A stretch of DNA of 64,000 nucleotides, from positions 124,001 to 188,000 of the forward strand of contig JAPMTS010000014.1 in the NCBI GenBank assembly GCA_026552955.1. Direction: 5' to 3'. Below the pieces are notes generated by a model, which saw only the letters and a list, made by a program, of their open reading frames with translations, ran no database searches and was not told where the DNA came from. The translations under genes were made by a program, and so were the position numbers. This DNA comes from Candidatus Methanoperedens sp. (lineage in GTDB: Archaea > Halobacteriota > Methanosarcinia > Methanosarcinales > Methanoperedenaceae). Numbering within the stretch: position 1 is the first letter of the stretch; each line of letters begins with the position of its first letter. Below are positions 63,392 through 64,000 of the stretch, piece after piece.

Positions 63392-64000
63392 TTATGATAC
63401 CGGGTCCTCTTTATCTGAAATTTCCTCTTTTCGGCTCATTTTCTGTGCTTTCGCTCCCGCCTGGGAAGCGAACACATTCAGGAGGTCTGTCAATTTCTCA
63501 TACTGCGCGGTCTCAATATGCGAATACCGGATCGGTTTTTTGTGCTTTCTCGTATCTTTCTTGAGCTTCTTATAAAGGTCATCGGAGCGAGATGTGAGTT
63601 TCTCATCTGTTATCCCTTCGATAAGCATAACACCTGTTGCCCCATACTCAAATGCTGCATTTACTACATCAGCATCCAGGATATGGACAGAGGGAATACT
63701 TACCAGCCTGACAAGAGAAGAATACTGCTTCCTGTTAACTCCTGCAATATCGGCCGCTGCATATGCATACGGGTCGATGAATACAATAACACCGGGAGCT
63801 TCGCTTAATATTCCTTGTAGCTGCGCTTTCACCTGGTCTCGCGTGAAATTTCGTATCTCGATGCCTTTAATAGGACACGCCGGGACACAGATGCCGCAGC
63901 CTGTGCAGGCCAGAGGAGATAACAGCGCTTTTCCCCCCTCCAGGGCAAGCGCATTATATGGGCAGGCTTTCACACAATCCCCGCACCCGTTGCACTCAAG
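63392..64000 (-). CDS. C-terminal part of an HdrA-like Fe-S protein with MvhD-like domain (5' end outside)
   Basis: The frame is open to the window edge (203 codons). It shows two 4Fe-4S motifs (CNGCGDCVKACP, CTGCGICVPACPIKG), then a domain like MvhD (YAAADIAGVNRKQYSSLVRL, VNAAFEYGATGVMLIEG). The Cys residues that bind the 2Fe-2S cluster of MvhD are absent (FIDPYAYAAADIAG). HdrA-MvhD fusions take part in electron bifurcation at heterodisulfide reductase. A separate ferredoxin-like polypeptide is an alternative. Confidence 0.72.
   Translation of the reverse strand, partial: LECNGCGDCVKACPYNALALEGGKALLSPLACTGCGICVPACPIKGIEIRNFTRDQVKAQLQGILSEAPGVIVFIDPYAYAAADIAGVNRKQYSSLVRLVSIPSVHILDADVVNAAFEYGATGVMLIEGITDEKLTSRSDDLYKKLKKDTRKHKKPIRYSHIETAQYEKLTDLLNVFASQAGAKAQKMSRKEEISDKEDPVS

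Overview
The window is archaeal chromosomal DNA from a methane-metabolising member of the Methanosarcinales, most likely an anaerobic methanotroph of the 'Candidatus Methanoperedens' (ANME-2d) type. The lineage signs are a complete mtrEDCBAFGH operon (Na+-pumping methyl-H4MPT:coenzyme M methyltransferase), cdhD-cdhE (corrinoid Fe-S subunits of acetyl-CoA decarbonylase/synthase), methanogenesis marker protein 8, an archaeal-type S-adenosylmethionine synthetase, aRF1, Trm1, a sarcinarray-like surface protein and the C-terminal end of an HdrA-like Fe-S protein. No mcr gene is in view, so the genus is an inference.

Layout. 1-6.5 kb: end of a UbiA-type lipid prenyltransferase gene, nadA and the mtr operon, all on the minus strand. 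6.6-16.6 kb: ion homeostasis and envelope stress (Na+/H+ antiporter divergent from mtr, CBS protein, Na+/Ca2+ exchanger, two MscS channels, one paired with an unusual ATPase, HtrA-like protease, thermolysin-like metallopeptidase), plus three very small genes. 16.6-34.5 kb: housekeeping and C1 genes (pepF, mmp8, hisC, argD, prf1, ftsZ, cdhDE, purQ) and a surface-protein operon. 34.6-39.8 kb: a CNNM/CorC protein, a broken IS200/IS605 element, a THEP1 NTPase, and a compact cassette made of a universal stress protein, a 21-residue Cys-rich peptide behind a very strong ribosome binding site, a 54-residue Cys protein and a radical SAM/SPASM enzyme. This cassette looks like a ribosomally made, modified peptide system. 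39.9-42.8 kb: a GC-rich, apparently bacterial katG and a transposase remnant beside tRNA-Ser(UGA). 42.9-45.6 kb: three DsrE-like sulfur-relay genes, a small conserved gene that has a paralogue next to mmp8, and SAM synthetase.

45.7-55.4 kb is an accessory island. About 15 copies of a GC-rich interspersed repeat carry a hairpin whose stem differs from copy to copy but keeps pairing. Between the copies sit five toxin-antitoxin pairs and one complete IS66-type element (46792-48406) with 14-bp inverted repeats and an 8-bp target duplication inside a repeat. 55.7-59.6 kb is a modification (probably restriction-modification) cluster with two DNA methyltransferases, a winged-helix regulator, a shared AT-rich operator-like motif and a gene interrupted by one in-frame TAG. 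58.8-61.9 kb holds three copies, two of them defective or suspect, of the second methyltransferase, separated by two more toxin-antitoxin pairs. The window closes with trm1 and the HdrA-like gene.

The core genes fit Na+-coupled C1 metabolism: Mtr couples methyl transfer to Na+ movement, the antiporter and exchanger handle Na+, and CdhDE, SAM synthetase and DsrE proteins serve methyl, acetyl and sulfur chemistry. All calls are from reading the sequence; no database search was run.
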